From a virus: a DNA stretch of 64,000 bases. A program made the position numbers and the translations under genes. Where the stretch lies: the IMG/VR virus record IMGVR_UViG_3300027773_000004, positions 1 through 64,000 of that record; one strand, 5' to 3'. The notes under the pieces were generated by a model. The model was not told where the DNA came from and did not search any database. It worked only from the letters and a program-made list of their open reading frames with translations. Numbering within the stretch: position 1 is the first letter of the stretch; every line of letters begins with the position of its first letter. Positions 14,583 to 22,142 of the stretch are shown here, one piece after another.

Positions 14583-15698
14583 ATGAAGGCTCGCCTCTTC
14601 AACGAGATCCGGAAGGATGCGCCCACGGTCGGCGATGTCCATGCCACGACGGCCGTCGGCAACAGCACCCGGCGCCGCCGTTATCGGCTGTTCAGCGCCA
14701 TCACCGGCGGTTCGAACGAGCCGACTGAGGTGACGCAAAAGCTCGCTACCGAGACGAAAGAGCACGCCGGCTACGTGGAGCATCCAGTAGGCGGCCATCA
14801 GTGTTCCGCATGCTCAATGTTCCGCGCACCCGGCCGCTGCACGTTGGTTATGGGCTTGATCAGGCCCGACGGCCATTGCCGGCATTGGCAGGCAAAGACC
14901 GCAAAGGCGGCAGACCGCGCGCTCAAGCCCTTCGAAGACGGGATGGCGCATACGCCCTTCCCGTACGATGCAAACGCGCTCGGCTCGCTGCGGCATGACC
15001 AGATTCCGCGCTTCCTTGGCGCTGTCACGAACCCCGGCGCGCACCCGACGCGTCACGTAGACCTGAAGTCGCTCCACGCGATCCAGAACCGGGTCGATCC
15101 CGAAAAGGTCGAGCGCATGCGCCGCGGCGCCATGCGGGGCAAGACCAAGCCAATGGTCATCCGCTGGAACGACCGAGACTATATCGCCGATGGGCATCAT
15201 CGTCTGGCGGCGGACTACGTCGATGGGCATGACGCGGCCGAGGTGCACTACCTCGACCTGACCCCCATGAACAACGCGGTGAAGCGCGATGCGGGTTGGC
15301 GCCTTCCGTTCGAGGTGCGGAAGGCCGAGCCGGAGCAGCAGCTGATCTTCGGTTGGGCCTCGGTCGTCACCAAGAACGGCGAGCTTGTGGTCGACAAGCA
15401 GCAGGACGTGATCGAACCGGCCGAGCTTGAAAAGGCGGCCTACGAGTTCGTGCTGTACAGCCGCGCTCAGGGCGACATGCACGAGAAGGTGGGCGTCGGC
15501 CGCATGATCGAGTCGATGGTCTTTACGAAGGAAAAGCAGGACGCTCTCGGCATCGTCGTGAAAGACGAGGCGGGCCGCCAGATCGAAGGCTGGTGGATCG
15601 GCTTCAAGGTCGATGACCCCGGCGTCTGGGCCGCCCACAAGCAAGGCGAGCGCCCTGAGTTCTCGATTGGCGGCATGGCCGTTTCGCAGGAAGCCTGA
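14583..15698 (+). CDS. Capsid maturation protease, Cys-cluster + ParB-like + XkdF-like fusion
   Basis: 371 aa with three visible parts. Residues 67-101 carry four Cys (C74, C77, C86, C99) in HPVGGHQCSAC...GRC...GHC, like HiPIP or zinc-binding modules. Residues about 158-226 resemble a ParB/Srx fold (VDLKSLHAI, KPMVIRW, IADGHHRLAADY, VHYLDL). Residues 250-371 match XkdF-type prohead serine proteases: LIFGWASVV, DMHEKVG (His300), GWWIGFKV, and EFSIGGMA with likely nucleophile Ser361. The protease would trim scaffold and capsid proteins. It is a fusion; XkdF proteins often stand alone or fuse to other domains. The scaffold-like gene follows 1 kb downstream. Confidence 0.85.
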   Translation: MKARLFNEIRKDAPTVGDVHATTAVGNSTRRRRYRLFSAITGGSNEPTEVTQKLATETKEHAGYVEHPVGGHQCSACSMFRAPGRCTLVMGLIRPDGHCRHWQAKTAKAADRALKPFEDGMAHTPFPYDANALGSLRHDQIPRFLGAVTNPGAHPTRHVDLKSLHAIQNRVDPEKVERMRRGAMRGKTKPMVIRWNDRDYIADGHHRLAADYVDGHDAAEVHYLDLTPMNNAVKRDAGWRLPFEVRKAEPEQQLIFGWASVVTKNGELVVDKQQDVIEPAELEKAAYEFVLYSRAQGDMHEKVGVGRMIESMVFTKEKQDALGIVVKDEAGRQIEGWWIGFKVDDPGVWAAHKQGERPEFSIGGMAVSQEA

Positions 15699-15727
15699 GC
15701 ACCGCAAGCAACTCGAATGGAAACGAA

Positions 15728-16321
15728 ATGAGCTGGCAGGATCTGCCCAGCGCCGATGGCGTGACGCTCACGGTCGCCCCGAAGACGGCCCGATTCCGCA
15801 TCGGATCGGATTGTACGCCTCCATTGGCTGGTGCCGGGGGGATAAGAGTGCAGCTCGGCGATGGTGAGCACGCAGGTTGGGTTCGTTTCAGTCGGGACGG
15901 CACGATCGGCAATCCAACCCCCACCGCCGTCACAGTTCCTTTGGCGCTGTTCGACAATGCGCCGCCGCCGTGTCGGAACTTGCCGCTGGTCTGGCGGGCC
16001 GATGGCGGCGCGATCCTGGCGCGGCTACCGAAATCCCAGCGGCAGGGCCGAAAAGCAAGCGGGCCGCAATCCACCGCAGCAGATGACGGCTTGCCGCCGA
16101 ACGACGAGCTCGACGAGGACCTGAAACAGGCAGCCAGGCCGATCGGCATTCCGCGCCTCTTTGACCAGGTGGTCAAGGAAGCCTGGGGCGCCGGCATCGA
16201 GGTGATTTTTCTGTCTGACGACACCGCTGTTGTCGGCAATCGGAAGATCCCGGTCGGCGAAGTCGAGGACGCGATCCGCGAGGCGCTGCGCCATCACGCG
16301 CTGCGCAATGAGCCGCGGTAA
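15728..16321 (+). CDS. Unknown 197-aa head-module protein
   Basis: N-terminal half beta-rich with paired Cys (C29 and C82 region), acidic linker (PPNDELDEDLKQA), C-terminal helices with EDAIREALRHHAL. No family recognised. The position suggests head assembly. Confidence 0.6.
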   Translation: MSWQDLPSADGVTLTVAPKTARFRIGSDCTPPLAGAGGIRVQLGDGEHAGWVRFSRDGTIGNPTPTAVTVPLALFDNAPPPCRNLPLVWRADGGAILARLPKSQRQGRKASGPQSTAADDGLPPNDELDEDLKQAARPIGIPRLFDQVVKEAWGAGIEVIFLSDDTAVVGNRKIPVGEVEDAIREALRHHALRNEPR

Positions 16322-16336
16322 TGCAAGGAGACCATC

Positions 16337-16666
16337 ATGCGGTTTTTTGAGATACAGACCCCGGACGGACGCATCGTCCGCCACCAGGCGGAGCAGAACC
16401 CGACCAACCTGACGCCGGGATACGTCGTCACCGGCGAGTTCGTCGCGGCCTACCCCGACGGCAACGGGTTGTCCTTCTCGCCACCGCTTCCGGATGTTGA
16501 CCCGGCCGGGAAGAAGGTGACCGGCTACAGCCTGATGGGTGCGCTCTTGGCGCGCTTCGGCGACGAACTGGGTCAATGGCTTGATGCGCGCGCAGCTGCG
16601 GCGGCACCGAAGAAGGCCGCTGCAAAGGCAGAGGCAAAGACGATCGAGCCGGCCGCGGCCGACTGA
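16337..16666 (+). CDS. Unknown 109-aa protein with Ala/Lys-rich tail
   Basis: ATG after AAGGAGACC. Small beta-rich domain (MRFFEIQTPDGRIVRH, YVVTGEFVAAYPDG) and an AAPKKAAAKAEAK tail that is probably disordered and basic. Could be a minor head protein. Unknown. Confidence 0.6.
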   Translation: MRFFEIQTPDGRIVRHQAEQNPTNLTPGYVVTGEFVAAYPDGNGLSFSPPLPDVDPAGKKVTGYSLMGALLARFGDELGQWLDARAAAAAPKKAAAKAEAKTIEPAAAD

Positions 16667-16703
16667 TCTTCACGTCCAGAACAACCTTTTCCGGGTGATC
16701 GCG

Positions 16704-18179
16704 ATGGCGAAGATCTTGCGCAATCTCCGAATCACCGAGGTGTCGTCTGTCGATCGCGGGGCCGGCGAAGGCGTCAAGGTCGTGCTGATGAAGCGGGATG
16801 AAAAAACCATGGATATTCAGATCGACGCCGCGCTCGCCAAGATCGACGCGGCCGGCGAAGCAGACCCCGTCATCAAGCGCACCTTCACGGCACAGCAGCG
16901 GCGCGAGTACGCCCGCAGCGGCGTCGCAATGAAGGACGGCTCCTACCCGATCGCCAACCGAGCGGACCTTGAGCGAGCCATTCACGCGGTCGGCCGCGGC
17001 AGGAACAATTCTCACGAAGCGATCCGGCGACACATCATCGCCCGGGCCCGCGCGTTGGGCGCGACCAGCATGCTGCCCGACGATTGGAACGTCAAAAAGC
17101 GGGCGCTGCCGGCGGTGCTGGAGAAATTCTTCGCCGTCTTCGGTGTCGCCAAGGATGGTCACGACTTCGATACGGTCCAGGCCGCAGTCGAGGCCCGGGA
17201 ATACGCCTGCGGCATGCTTCAGGAAATCTGCGAGGCGGTCGGCTCCCTGCGCGAGTCGGTGAACTCGATCATGTGCGACGACGAGCTGACCGACAAACAG
17301 GCGGCGCTCGACGAGACGTTCGGGCAATTCCAGGAACACGTCCAGGGCATCGTGCCCGAGGGCATAGAGACGGCCATGGCCGCAGCGGCGCTAGTGGCGG
17401 ATGGCTACACGATCAACCCGCAAGGCGCCGTGCACAAGCAGGAGGATCGCATGACCGATCTGGAGAAGAAGCTTGCGGAGACCGAGGCGGCACTCGCCAA
17501 GGCCCGCAAGGATATGGACGACGAAAAGGCCGCCCGCGAGATGGCCGCCAGGGAGAAAGAGAGCATCGAGAAGGCGCTCCATGCGTCACTCGAAATGCCG
17601 GTCGCGCATCGCGACTACATGAACCATCCTGACCAGGACATGACCGTCACCGAGAAGGTGGCGTTCGTCAACAAGTCCGCGTCGGAGCGGGACGAGTTCA
17701 TCAAGGCGCACCCGATCGCCGAGAAGACCGAGAAGCGGATCGCCTCGCTGCCGGAGAGCGTCCGGAAGGCGCTTGAGGCCGGCAAGGCGGCAGCCGAACA
17801 GGTGCAGAAGCTCGCTGACGAGGCGGTGGCGACCGAATTCGCAAAGCGCGCGTCGGACATGGGCCTCGGTAATGACCTCGTGCCGCACATGATCGCGTTG
17901 CACAAGGCCGCGCCGGAAGCCTATGCCGAAATCCAGAAGCAGCTTGAGGCGCTTGCCGCGCAGGTGAAGGCCGGCGAGGTGTTCAAGGAGTTCGGTGCCC
18001 GCGGATCGGTCTCGGTCGATGACCCGGTCGGCAAGGTCGGTGCGGTCGTCGCCGAACTGCAGAAGTCCGATGGGAAGCTCAGCAAGGCGAAGGCGATCGC
18101 CAAGATCGCGACCATGCCGGAGCACCGTGACCTCTGGTACGCCTACAAGGCGGCCACGCAGGGCAAGCGCGGCGCCTAA
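16704..18179 (+). CDS. Scaffold-like head protein with YPI/helical domain
   Basis: 491 aa from ATG 16704; longer reading rejected because it overlaps the previous gene by over 120 bp. The N-terminus RITEVSSVDRGAGEGVKV is a signature seen in phage proteins next to prohead proteases. Residues about 70-115 (DGSYPIANRADLERAIHAVG, HIIARARALGA) look like the DUF6582-type module. Residues 240-330 are a long charged coiled coil (LEKKLAETEAALAKARKDM), as in internal scaffolds. It probably guides capsid assembly and is a substrate of the XkdF-like protease. Exact role inferred from position. Confidence 0.65.
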   Translation: MAKILRNLRITEVSSVDRGAGEGVKVVLMKRDEKTMDIQIDAALAKIDAAGEADPVIKRTFTAQQRREYARSGVAMKDGSYPIANRADLERAIHAVGRGRNNSHEAIRRHIIARARALGATSMLPDDWNVKKRALPAVLEKFFAVFGVAKDGHDFDTVQAAVEAREYACGMLQEICEAVGSLRESVNSIMCDDELTDKQAALDETFGQFQEHVQGIVPEGIETAMAAAALVADGYTINPQGAVHKQEDRMTDLEKKLAETEAALAKARKDMDDEKAAREMAAREKESIEKALHASLEMPVAHRDYMNHPDQDMTVTEKVAFVNKSASERDEFIKAHPIAEKTEKRIASLPESVRKALEAGKAAAEQVQKLADEAVATEFAKRASDMGLGNDLVPHMIALHKAAPEAYAEIQKQLEALAAQVKAGEVFKEFGARGSVSVDDPVGKVGAVVAELQKSDGKLSKAKAIAKIATMPEHRDLWYAYKAATQGKRGA

Positions 18180-18277
18180 GAGGCCGTCATCGCCCGCACC
18201 CGAAGGGAGAGCGTCAGGCGCCCTTCTTTTCGCCCGCGCCGAGAGGCGCCGGCTGTCCCACAGACGGAGTATGCCCC

Positions 18278-18655
18278 ATGGCTACAGAAGGCCCATTCCT
18301 TGCGGACGGCGCGCAGACCACTGCGGCCGCCGATCTTTCCAGCAACCAGTTCTACGCCGTCAAGCTGACCGGCGCGCGCCAAGTCAATTTGGCCAGCGCC
18401 GGCGGCGAAGACATCTATGGCGTGCTGCAGAACAAGCCAACCTCCGGCCAAGTCGCCGACGTTGCGCTCTACGGTATCTGCAAGGCTGTCGCCGGCGCCG
18501 CGTTCTCGGCGGGCGCACAGCTGATGACCGATACGTCGGGAAGGTTGATCGCCGCCACCTCGACCAACCATCGCGTCGCGAGCGCTCTCGAAGCCGCCAC
18601 CCAGGCCGGCCAGATCGTGACCGTGTTCCTGCGCCCGATCGGCACCGTGACCTGA
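18278..18655 (+). CDS. Capsid decoration/stabilisation protein (DUF2190-like)
   Basis: 125 aa, mostly beta, with AVKLTGARQVNLAS, VLQNKPTSGQVADVALYG and GAAFSAGAQLMTDTSGRL. This order is typical of DUF2190-type cement proteins that bind the outside of the capsid. Located just before the major capsid gene, as usual. Confidence 0.8.
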   Translation: MATEGPFLADGAQTTAAADLSSNQFYAVKLTGARQVNLASAGGEDIYGVLQNKPTSGQVADVALYGICKAVAGAAFSAGAQLMTDTSGRLIAATSTNHRVASALEAATQAGQIVTVFLRPIGTVT

Positions 18656-18673
18656 TCGGCCGCTCACTCCATA

Positions 18674-18697
18674 GGCCGGTGCCCTCGGGTGCCGGCC
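18674..18697. other. Stem-loop between decoration and capsid genes
   Basis: GGCCGG (18674-18679) pairs with CCGGCC (18692-18697), with an inner CCC/GGG pairing. It lies in the 203-bp gap before the capsid gene. No T-run, so more likely an mRNA-stability or processing element. The rest of the gap shows nothing clear apart from the capsid RBS (GGAG, 18847-18850). Confidence 0.45.
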
Positions 18698-18858
18698 TTG
18701 CCCCGTCTGGCCCTTGGGCAAGGCCCACCGCCGCAGGGTCGTGAGACCGCCGCCCCTTCGTCTCCGAAGGATCGCGGGCCGCGTGCGGCTGCTGTCCACG
18801 TAAACCCTGCGGAAAAGCCCGCCGAGAGGCGCGCGATCCCATTGATGGAGATGGCACT

Positions 18859-19854
18859 ATGCCGCAACCTTCAAACTCGGACGTCCATGTCAACGCGGCC
18901 CTGACCGACATCTCGGTCGCGTACCTCCAGGACGAGGCCCACTACGTCGCCGACAAGGTGTTCCCGACCGTGCCGGTCGTGCATCAGTCCGACAAGTATT
19001 TCGTCTTCTCGAAGGACGATTACTTCCGTGACGAAGCGCAGTTGCGCGCCGACGCCGAGGAGTCGGCCGGCGGCGGCTTCACGCTTTCGACCAATAGCTA
19101 TTCGGCCTCCGTGTGGGCGTTCCACAAGGACATCGGCGACCAGACCCGCCGCAACGCCGATCCGGCGCTCGACATCGATGTCGCCGCCACGAAGTTTGTC
19201 ATGCAGCGCCTGCTGATCCGCCGCGAGCGGTTCTTCATGGCGAAGTACATGACGACCGGCGTCTGGGGCACGGACAACACCGGCACCGCCGGCGGCACGC
19301 CGGGCACCACGACCCCGGCCTTCTGGAACGACGATGCCGGCGGCGATCCGTTCACCGATGTCGAAGTCGGCCAGAGCACGATCCTGCAGAACACCGGCCA
19401 CGAGGCCAACATCCTCGTGCTGTCCTATCCGGTGTATGCGGCGCTGCGCAAGCACCCGCTCGTCGTCGACCGCATCAAGTACACGATGCAGGCGGACGCC
19501 AAGTCGATCACCCCGCAGCTGCTCGCCGCGGCGTTCGACGTGGAGGAGGTGCTGGTCTCGAAGGCGGTCTACAACACCGCATCGGAAGGCATCGCCGGGT
19601 CCTACAGCTTCACGATGGGCAAGAGCGCATTGCTCTGCCACCGCGCCGATGCGCCGGGCCTGATGGTCGCCTCGGCCGGCTACATCTTCCCGTGGGAAGG
19701 CTACACCGGCCTCAACAACATGGGCGTCCGCATCCTGGAAATCCCGATGCCGTGGCGCGGCAACAACACCGTGCGCATCGAGGGCGAAATGTCCTTCGAC
19801 ATGCAGGTGGTCGGGAGCGACCTCGGCTACTTCTTCAGCGGCATCGTCCAGTAG
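18859..19854 (+). CDS. Major capsid protein (HK97 fold expected)
   Basis: 331 aa. Early VAYLQDEAHYVADKVFPTVPV, then YFVFSKDDYFRDEA and an EESAGGGFTLSTNSYSASV stretch, long spine helix around DIDVAATKFVMQRLLIRRE, and C-terminal RILEIPMPWRGNNTVRIEG. These match a widespread group of phage major capsid proteins. No separate delta domain is evident because the scaffold is a separate gene. A stable hairpin follows the gene, fitting high expression. Confidence 0.9.
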   Translation: MPQPSNSDVHVNAALTDISVAYLQDEAHYVADKVFPTVPVVHQSDKYFVFSKDDYFRDEAQLRADAEESAGGGFTLSTNSYSASVWAFHKDIGDQTRRNADPALDIDVAATKFVMQRLLIRRERFFMAKYMTTGVWGTDNTGTAGGTPGTTTPAFWNDDAGGDPFTDVEVGQSTILQNTGHEANILVLSYPVYAALRKHPLVVDRIKYTMQADAKSITPQLLAAAFDVEEVLVSKAVYNTASEGIAGSYSFTMGKSALLCHRADAPGLMVASAGYIFPWEGYTGLNNMGVRILEIPMPWRGNNTVRIEGEMSFDMQVVGSDLGYFFSGIVQ

Positions 19855-19878
19855 CCGCCGCGAACCCCTGAGTGACGG

Positions 19879-19898
19879 CCCCCCGCTCCGGCGGGGGG
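19879..19898. other. Very stable hairpin after the capsid gene
   Basis: CCCCCCGC (19879-19886), tetraloop TCCG, GCGGGGGG (19891-19898): an 8-bp all-GC stem 24 bp after the capsid stop. It lacks a T-run, so it is probably a 3'-end stabiliser or attenuator that raises capsid mRNA relative to downstream genes. Confidence 0.7.
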
Positions 19899-19964
19899 AG
19901 CCACCAGTGCGGCCGGGACCAATCGGCCCCGCCCACCATCTTTCGATCAGAGGAAGTCCAAAAA

Positions 19965-20321
19965 ATGGAAGCCGCCCGCGTCCCGTTTTCGCCCCCGCGC
20001 CTGATCGGCATCGTCGATGCCGCAGAGATGGGCGGCGCGCAAGTCTTCCGGCCCTTCACGGTCGGCGCCCAAACCTTCCGCAAGGGCGACCGCCTGCCGC
20101 GCGAGACGCTGCTCGCTATTCCGGCGTCGAACCTGCGGGCGCTGGTCAACAACCGCTATATCGCGCCATTCCCGCGGGATCCCGATCCGGCAGAGAACCG
20201 AGGCCCGGCGCGGAAGTTCGTCGTGTCGCTCGGCAAGGGCGAATTCGGTGTGGTCGAAGGCTGGCGGATCACCGCCGAGCCGATGACGCGCGAAGCGGCG
20301 CAGGCGCTGGCGGCCGGCTGA
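19965..20321 (+). CDS. Unknown 118-aa head-completion candidate
   Basis: ATG at 19965 follows AGAGGAAG; a longer frame to 19872 would include the hairpin. Beta-rich (RLIGIVDAAEMGGAQVFRPF, FRKGDRLPRETLLAIPAS). The position right after the capsid gene suggests a head-completion or minor capsid protein. No family recognised. Confidence 0.6.
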   Translation: MEAARVPFSPPRLIGIVDAAEMGGAQVFRPFTVGAQTFRKGDRLPRETLLAIPASNLRALVNNRYIAPFPRDPDPAENRGPARKFVVSLGKGEFGVVEGWRITAEPMTREAAQALAAG

Positions 20322-20377
20322 AATTACAATGCCCGCGTCGGGATGACGCCGGCCGTCCCTGAGAAGGAACATCACCC

Positions 20378-20920
20378 ATGGCTAATGGCTTCATCCAGCG
20401 CTTCAAGGGCAAGATCCTCGTTCCTGCCGGAAGCCTGTTCCAGTTCGGCAAGTCCGGCGCGACGTTCGGCGCATCCGGCAACATCTATTCGAAGCTGTCC
20501 GCGGCCGGCCTCGGCAATGGCAACGACACGACCGAAGACACGCTCGACAGCTTCTCGCTGCCGGCCAATTCCCTCGATGTCGTCGGCCGCATGCTCTACA
20601 TCTACGCGTGGGGCATGCTCGCCAACAACGCGCACTCGAAGACCGCGAAGCTGTATTTCGGGTCGGAGGTCGTTTCGACCGGCGCGCAGACCGGCGCCAA
20701 TGTCGGCTGGGCCCTCGAAATGGTCATCGCCAAAGCCGGCGCCAACTCGCAGGTCATCAGCGGCCAGCTGATCACCGGAGCCACGCATGGCGGCGTCGTC
20801 AACCAGAGCGGCACCGAAACCGATACGTCGGCCATTACGCTCAAGGTCACCGGCCAGACCGGGACGGCGGCGGCGAACGATGTGACCCTCAACGGCTGGT
20901 ACGTCGTAGCTTCGGACTAG
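20378..20920 (+). CDS. Unknown beta-rich virion protein, 180 aa
   Basis: Ser/Thr/Gly/Asn-rich beta protein (RFKGKILVPAGSLFQF, LPANSLDVVGRMLYIYAWGM, repeated TGA/TGQT turns). Composition fits a capsid spike/fibre or outer decoration. Good RBS (AGAAGGA). No family recognised. Confidence 0.65.
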   Translation: MANGFIQRFKGKILVPAGSLFQFGKSGATFGASGNIYSKLSAAGLGNGNDTTEDTLDSFSLPANSLDVVGRMLYIYAWGMLANNAHSKTAKLYFGSEVVSTGAQTGANVGWALEMVIAKAGANSQVISGQLITGATHGGVVNQSGTETDTSAITLKVTGQTGTAAANDVTLNGWYVVASD

Positions 20921-20938
20921 ACGGTCCTGATTGCACTG

Positions 20939-21016
20939 ATGGAGGCCCTCGCGACCGCTCTGGTCGCCGGCGGCCTTCTCATCCTGTTCGTGCTGTTCCT
21001 GCGTGGAGGGCGATGA
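20939..21016 (+). CDS. 25-aa membrane peptide
   Basis: ATG at 20939. One hydrophobic helix (LATALVAGGLLILFVLFLRG) and a basic end. The stop TGA (21014-21016) overlaps the following ATG at 21013. Coupling suggests it is expressed with the secreted protein downstream. Confidence 0.45.
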   Translation: MEALATALVAGGLLILFVLFLRGGR

Positions 21017-21423
21017 TGCGCGCCTGGCTGTCTCGCCTTCTCCTGGTCCTCGCCTCGATATTGCTGGTTGCATCTGTCGCGAATGCGGCGGCCGTGCAAC
21101 CGGAATACGCGTCCGGCATCAACGGCTCGGACTACAGCGTCAACCCGCCATCGCTTTCCGGGCTGACGTTGCTGACGACAATCCCAGCCGCTGGTGGCCA
21201 CCGGCTCGGTTACCTCATCGTCGTCTCGTCGAGCGTCGCCTACTACGTGACGCTGGATGACGGAACAGACACGGGAACGAACTGTACCCCCGGAAAATGC
21301 ACGATCTTGCCCTTGGGTCTGAACGGCATCGGCTCATGGATGGATATGGCCGGGATGCCGCATACCGGGCGGATTCGCGTTTTTGGGACGGCCGGCAGCT
21401 TCGTCGGCGCGCACTCCTGGTGA
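21013..21423 (+). CDS. Secreted or fibre-like protein with signal peptide, 136 aa
   Basis: The N-terminus MMRAWLSRLLLVLASILL then VASVANA-AAVQ is a textbook Sec signal peptide with likely cleavage after Ala25. The mature ~111 aa is beta-rich with a Cys pair (NCTPGKCT). It lies in the structural region among fibre genes. A signal peptide on a virion protein is unusual because phage assembly is cytoplasmic. It may act in the periplasm or outer membrane of the infected cell instead. Confidence 0.65.
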   Translation: MMRAWLSRLLLVLASILLVASVANAAAVQPEYASGINGSDYSVNPPSLSGLTLLTTIPAAGGHRLGYLIVVSSSVAYYVTLDDGTDTGTNCTPGKCTILPLGLNGIGSWMDMAGMPHTGRIRVFGTAGSFVGAHSW

Positions 21424-21428
21424 TCCCG

Positions 21429-22142
21429 ATGACGCCGCTCGGAACACGGATCGCCGCCATCGCGAGACGCGCTGCAGCAGGAGCGTTCACGCTCGGCCTA
21501 TTGGCCGGAACGGCTTGGGCCGACATTGGCGGTGGCAGCAGCGGCGGCGGTGGCGGATCGACCCCGCCGGGCGGCACCAACGGCCAGATTCAATACAACA
21601 ACGCCGGAAGCTTTGGCGGTCTTGCGAACTCGCTGACGATCGCCGGCCAAGCCGTCGGCCTTGGCGGATCGTTGACCGCGGCGGTGCTCACCGCAGCCCT
21701 GAACCAGTTCTCATCTTCTCTCCAGGGCCTTGTCCCAGCCTCGGGCGGCGGCACCACGAATTACCTGCGCGCCGACGGAACCTGGGCCGCGCCGGCCGGA
21801 GGCGGCAGCGCTCCGACTCTCTCGGCCGGCTCCGGCGCTCACACCCTCTCGGGCACCGCCGCGTATTTCGTCTGCACCGGGGCCTGCACGATCACCCTGC
21901 CGACCCCGGCGGCCGCCGCCGAATATTGCGTCTACAACGACACCGGGGTTTCAACCGCCATCACTTTGGCCGCGCTCGGCGGCAGCGATGCGTACGAAAA
22001 GACCGACCACTCCGGCTACGGAACTGCCGGCACCGGTACGATGGTCAGCGCCGGTGCCCTGGGTGACCGGGTTTGCCTCACCGGCCGCGACGCAACGCAC
22101 TACCAGATCGGCGCCCTGACCGGCTCCTGGACGGTCAACTGA
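21429..22142 (+). CDS. Tail-fibre-like protein with signal peptide, 237 aa
   Basis: ATG at 21429. Signal-like N-terminus (FTLGLLAGTAWA, cleavage near residue 31), a Gly/Ser linker, then a GTNGQIQYNNAGSFGG motif and TNYLRADGTWAAP, both common in phage tail fibres and spikes. The C-terminal half is beta-rich with three Cys. The stop overlaps the next ATG. It may be an appendage subunit or secreted adhesin. Confidence 0.7.
   Translation: MTPLGTRIAAIARRAAAGAFTLGLLAGTAWADIGGGSSGGGGGSTPPGGTNGQIQYNNAGSFGGLANSLTIAGQAVGLGGSLTAAVLTAALNQFSSSLQGLVPASGGGTTNYLRADGTWAAPAGGGSAPTLSAGSGAHTLSGTAAYFVCTGACTITLPTPAAAAEYCVYNDTGVSTAITLAALGGSDAYEKTDHSGYGTAGTGTMVSAGALGDRVCLTGRDATHYQIGALTGSWTVN

Noticed and set aside
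21837-22000. Riboswitch or tRNA signal
   Set aside because: No T-loop GGTTCRANTCC-like motif with acceptor pairing was found here or elsewhere by eye; the window appears free of tRNA genes, although a covariance search was not possible.
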